NCBI GenBank assembly: GCA_026987155.1
Contig: JALSNG010000039.1
Span: 1-13,922, forward strand
DNA length: 13,922 nt
Origin: Thermococcus sp.
Lineage (GTDB): Archaea > Methanobacteriota_B > Thermococci > Thermococcales > Thermococcaceae
Direction: 5' to 3'
Shown in pieces: positions 12,305-13,922 of this stretch (the first letter of the stretch is position 1; every line of letters starts with the position of its first letter). The notes below the pieces were generated by a model. The model searched no databases, had not been told where the DNA came from, and saw only the letters and a program-made list of their open reading frames with translations. The position numbers and the translations under genes are program-made.

Positions 12305-12315
12305 CCCTTTAAAGC
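12305..12315 (+). promoter_or_regulatory. Probable TATA box of the SAM hydrolase gene
   Basis: CCCTTTAAAGC with TTTAAA centred near 12310 predicts a start near 12336. GGTGGTG then lies directly before ATG 12346. Confidence 0.5.
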
Positions 12316-12318
12316 CCA

Positions 12319-12332
12319 ACGGTTAATAAGCT
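12319..12332 (-). promoter_or_regulatory. Probable TATA box of the lipoprotein operon
   Basis: On the minus strand AGCTTATTAACCGT has a TATA core CTTATTAA centred near 12326, predicting a start near 12300 and an almost leaderless mRNA for ATG 12296. The two opposing TATA boxes lie within 15 bases of each other, so the two directions may compete for polymerase. Confidence 0.45.
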
Positions 12333-12345
12333 TTAGGTGGTGGTG

Positions 12346-13116
12346 ATGATAACTCTGACGACCGACTTTGGCCTTAGAAGCCCCTACGTGGGGGAGATGA
12401 AGGTTGCCATGCTGGGGCTCAATCCAGAGGCGGTAATCGTTGATGTCAGCCATTTGATAACCCGGCACTCCGTTCTTGAGGGCTCGTTTGTGATGGAGCA
12501 GGTGGTGAAGTACTCACCTGAGGGAACGGTCCACGTCGGCGTTATTGACCCAGGAGTTGGAACGGAAAGGAGAGCCGTTATAATCGAGGGTGAACAGTGG
12601 CTTGTGGTTCCGGACAACGGATTAGCTACCCTCCCACTCAAGCACATAAACGCGAAGAAGGCCTGGGCGATAGATCCCGGGAGGATAAGGAAATTCACAG
12701 GCTGGAGGATAAGCTCGACCTTCCACGGGAGGGACGTTTTTGGGCCGGCTGGGGCGCTAATCGAGAGGGGCCTCTCTCCGGAGGAGTTTGCCGATGAAAT
12801 CCCACTTAACTCGCTGCTCAGACTCGACACAGGACCAAAGAAGGAAAATGACCTATGGCTCCTGAAGGTAATCTACATCGACGACTTCGGCAACGTCATA
12901 CTGAACCTTGAGAACTATGGGAAGCCTAAGGAAGTCGAGCTTATAGATTTTGGGCTAAAAGTCCCGTATCTTGACACCTACGGTCAGGTGAAGCCCGGAG
13001 AGCTTTTGGCTTTGCCAGGAAGTCACGACTACCTTGAGATAGCCGTCAATGAGGGGAGCGCGAGCGAGAGGCTCGGTCTGAAGGTTGGAGACACTGTGAG
13101 GGTGAGGCTGGTTTAG
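12346..13116 (+). CDS. S-adenosyl-L-methionine hydrolase (adenosine-forming), DUF62 family
   Basis: A 256-residue enzyme that hydrolyses SAM to adenosine and methionine using activated water. It has the DUF62/SAM hydroxide adenosyltransferase motifs: ITLTTDFGLRSPYVGEMK (2-19), VHVGVIDPGVGTERR (62-76), VVPDNGL (87-93), STFHGRDVFGPAGA (124-137) and YIDDFGNVILN. With M at 12346 the catalytic residues fall at D68, R75 and H127, the numbering I recall for the P. horikoshii enzyme PH0463, which supports this start. The family is related to fluorinase and chlorinase, but the Asp-Arg-His triad marks the water-using enzyme. GGTGGTG abuts the ATG; GTG codons at 12337-12345 are possible alternatives. 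Confidence 0.95.
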   Translation: MITLTTDFGLRSPYVGEMKVAMLGLNPEAVIVDVSHLITRHSVLEGSFVMEQVVKYSPEGTVHVGVIDPGVGTERRAVIIEGEQWLVVPDNGLATLPLKHINAKKAWAIDPGRIRKFTGWRISSTFHGRDVFGPAGALIERGLSPEEFADEIPLNSLLRLDTGPKKENDLWLLKVIYIDDFGNVILNLENYGKPKEVELIDFGLKVPYLDTYGQVKPGELLALPGSHDYLEIAVNEGSASERLGLKVGDTVRVRLV

Positions 13117-13161
13117 AAAGTGTTTTGAGGAAAACGTGGTAACTTGACTTGGGTGAGAGGA

Positions 13162-13362
13162 ATGGGGGAAATAACAATTCGGGTTCGCGTTCCAGATGGC
13201 ATGGAGCGGCTGTTTGAACGGGAAGTAAAGGCGCTGGTTAAAGCGTTCAAAGGGGAAAGGAAGAGACCGAGGGTTACACTTGACGAGGTGTTCGGCATCG
13301 TCAGGAGCGAGAAGAGCGCTAAGGAGCTGAGGTTGGAGGCCTATGAGGAGCTCTTTGGTTGA
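13162..13362 (+). CDS. Antitoxin of a VapBC-like pair
   Basis: A 66-residue protein in the antitoxin position. The N-terminal part ITIRVRVPDGMERLFEREVKAL looks like a strand followed by a helix, as in ribbon-helix-helix antitoxins. The C-terminal part VRSEKSAKELRLEAYEELFG is a charged helix of the kind that fills a PIN toxin active site. The start is ATG 13162, with GGTGAGAGG 1 to 9 bases before; the upstream TTG in frame is less likely. The last 20 bases overlap the toxin gene. Assignment rests mainly on size and context, as no antitoxin motif is decisive. Confidence 0.78.
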   Translation: MGEITIRVRVPDGMERLFEREVKALVKAFKGERKRPRVTLDEVFGIVRSEKSAKELRLEAYEELFG

Positions 13363-13804
13363 CTCATCGGTTATCATCGAGACTCTAAAGGGTAATCCCG
13401 TTGCCAAGCGACTGCTTCAGTCAATTGAAAACGACCCGAAGTTCATAAACCCAATAATTTTCAGTGAAGTCCTATTTGTTTTTCTGAAACTCGTTACTGG
13501 CAAGAGCTATCTCACGCTGAGGAGCAATCCTGAGGCGATTGAAAAACACCGTGACAAACTTGAAAAGGTCTATCTTTATCTCAGGGACGATTTCTCGGAG
13601 CTTCCCCTTACGGAGGAAATCGAGGAAAAAGCCTTTGAGTTTATTCTAAATTACGGCCTGCTTCCCAACGATGCCCTAATACTTTCCACCGCGAAGTTCT
13701 ATGGGCTGGCACTCGTGACCCTTGATGTGGATTTTTCCTCTCCTGCCAGCTCAGAGGGGATAGCCCTTATCACGGGCGATTCGTTCGGCGAAACTGAGGG
13801 ATAG
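13343..13804 (+). CDS. PIN-domain ribonuclease, VapC-like toxin
   Basis: A 153-residue PIN-domain protein. The acidic residues of the metal site are D7 (LVDSSVIIE), E42 (IIFSEVLFVF), D110 (LLPNDALILSTAKFYGL) and D128 or D130 (LVTLDVDF), in the right order and spacing. VapC toxins cut tRNA or rRNA and are held inactive by VapB. ATG 13343 has GGAGG 3 bases upstream; a TTG at 13355, also preceded by GAGGAG, would begin closer to the catalytic strand. The 20-base overlap with the antitoxin supports translational coupling. NadM follows after 26 bases. Confidence 0.9.
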   Translation: MRSSLVDSSVIIETLKGNPVAKRLLQSIENDPKFINPIIFSEVLFVFLKLVTGKSYLTLRSNPEAIEKHRDKLEKVYLYLRDDFSELPLTEEIEEKAFEFILNYGLLPNDALILSTAKFYGLALVTLDVDFSSPASSEGIALITGDSFGETEG

Positions 13805-13830
13805 TCAAAAAGATTGAACGAGGTGATTGA

Positions 13831-13922
13831 ATGGTAAAGCGCGGCCTCTTCGTCGGCAGGTTCCAGCCGGTACACAAAGGACACATAAAGGCTCTCGAAT
13901 TCGTTTTTTCGCAGGTCGATGA
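13831..13922 (+). CDS. nadM: Nicotinamide-nucleotide adenylyltransferase, 3' part outside window
   Basis: Only the first 30 residues are present. They begin MVKRGLFVGRFQPVHKGHIK, with the nucleotidyltransferase signature GRFQPVHKGH (9-18), whose H15-x-x-H18 binds ATP phosphates. NadM adenylates nicotinamide mononucleotide to make NAD, the cofactor used by the SAH hydrolase at the other end of the window. GAGGTGA lies 4 bases before ATG 13831. It may be co-transcribed with the PIN toxin gene, 26 bases upstream. Confidence 0.93.
   Translation, partial: MVKRGLFVGRFQPVHKGHIKALEFVFSQVD

Noticed and set aside
12384..12830. Minus-strand frame of 148 codons opposite the SAM hydrolase
   Set aside because: Serine- and proline-rich antisense translation, without motifs or a start signal.
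13144..13161. TTG start for the antitoxin
   Set aside because: ATG 13162 has GGTGAGAGG just upstream, and the extra six residues fit no expected secondary structure.
1..13922. CRISPR array, insertion sequence, tRNA genes or prophage genes
   Set aside because: No regularly spaced repeats, no transposase or integrase frame and no tRNA cloverleaf were recognised on either strand.

Overview
The window looks like chromosomal DNA of a hyperthermophilic archaeon of the order Thermococcales, most likely a Thermococcus. The signs are a standalone 5S rRNA gene, archaeal BRE/TATA promoters, GGTG-type ribosome binding sites, archaea-specific genes (RNase P subunit Rpp21/Rnp4, tRNA 2'-O-methyltransferase aTrm56, NadM, SAM hydrolase, class III signal peptide pilin) and close resemblance to Pyrococcus proteins that I recall from the literature. 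The region is very compact. No stretch over 300 bases lacks a gene, and several neighbours overlap by 4 to 20 bases.

Layout. 1-1000 (-): S-adenosylhomocysteinase, cut by the window edge. 1072-2426 (+): metallo-beta-lactamase-fold hydrolase and a cyclase-family metalloenzyme, overlapping by 4 bases. 2408-4325 (-): an uncharacterised 501-residue protein with a degenerate MCM-like look, followed by the RNase P subunit. 4379-4503 (+): 5S rRNA, then pcm and a PSP-like HAD phosphatase (to 5894). 5883-6003 (-): a tandem of two guide RNAs that are absent from the open-reading-frame layer, a box H/ACA RNA followed at once by a box C/D RNA, with its own promoter. 6039-7421 (-): a 55-residue type IV pilin-like protein and a prepilin peptidase. 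7494-8398 (+): two overlapping ASCH-domain genes. 8379-8645 (-): a standalone Lrp/AsnC ligand-binding (RAM) domain. 8806-9513 (+): a haloacid-dehalogenase-like HAD protein related to P. horikoshii PH0459. 9522-12296 (-): an operon of a lipoprotein with a dead transglutaminase fold, aTrm56 and a CDP-alcohol phosphatidyltransferase, with a second C/D guide RNA in its 3' UTR. 12346-13116 (+): SAM hydrolase. 13162-13804 (+): a VapBC-like toxin-antitoxin pair. 13831-end (+): the start of NadM.

Common threads are RNA maturation (RNase P subunit, 5S rRNA, three guide RNAs, aTrm56, ASCH proteins) and S-adenosylmethionine use (SAH hydrolase, Pcm, aTrm56, SAM hydrolase, guides for SAM-dependent rRNA methylation). 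Several divergent gene pairs appear to share one self-complementary TATA box. The most novel items are the guide RNA genes and the MCM-like protein without nucleotide-binding motifs.
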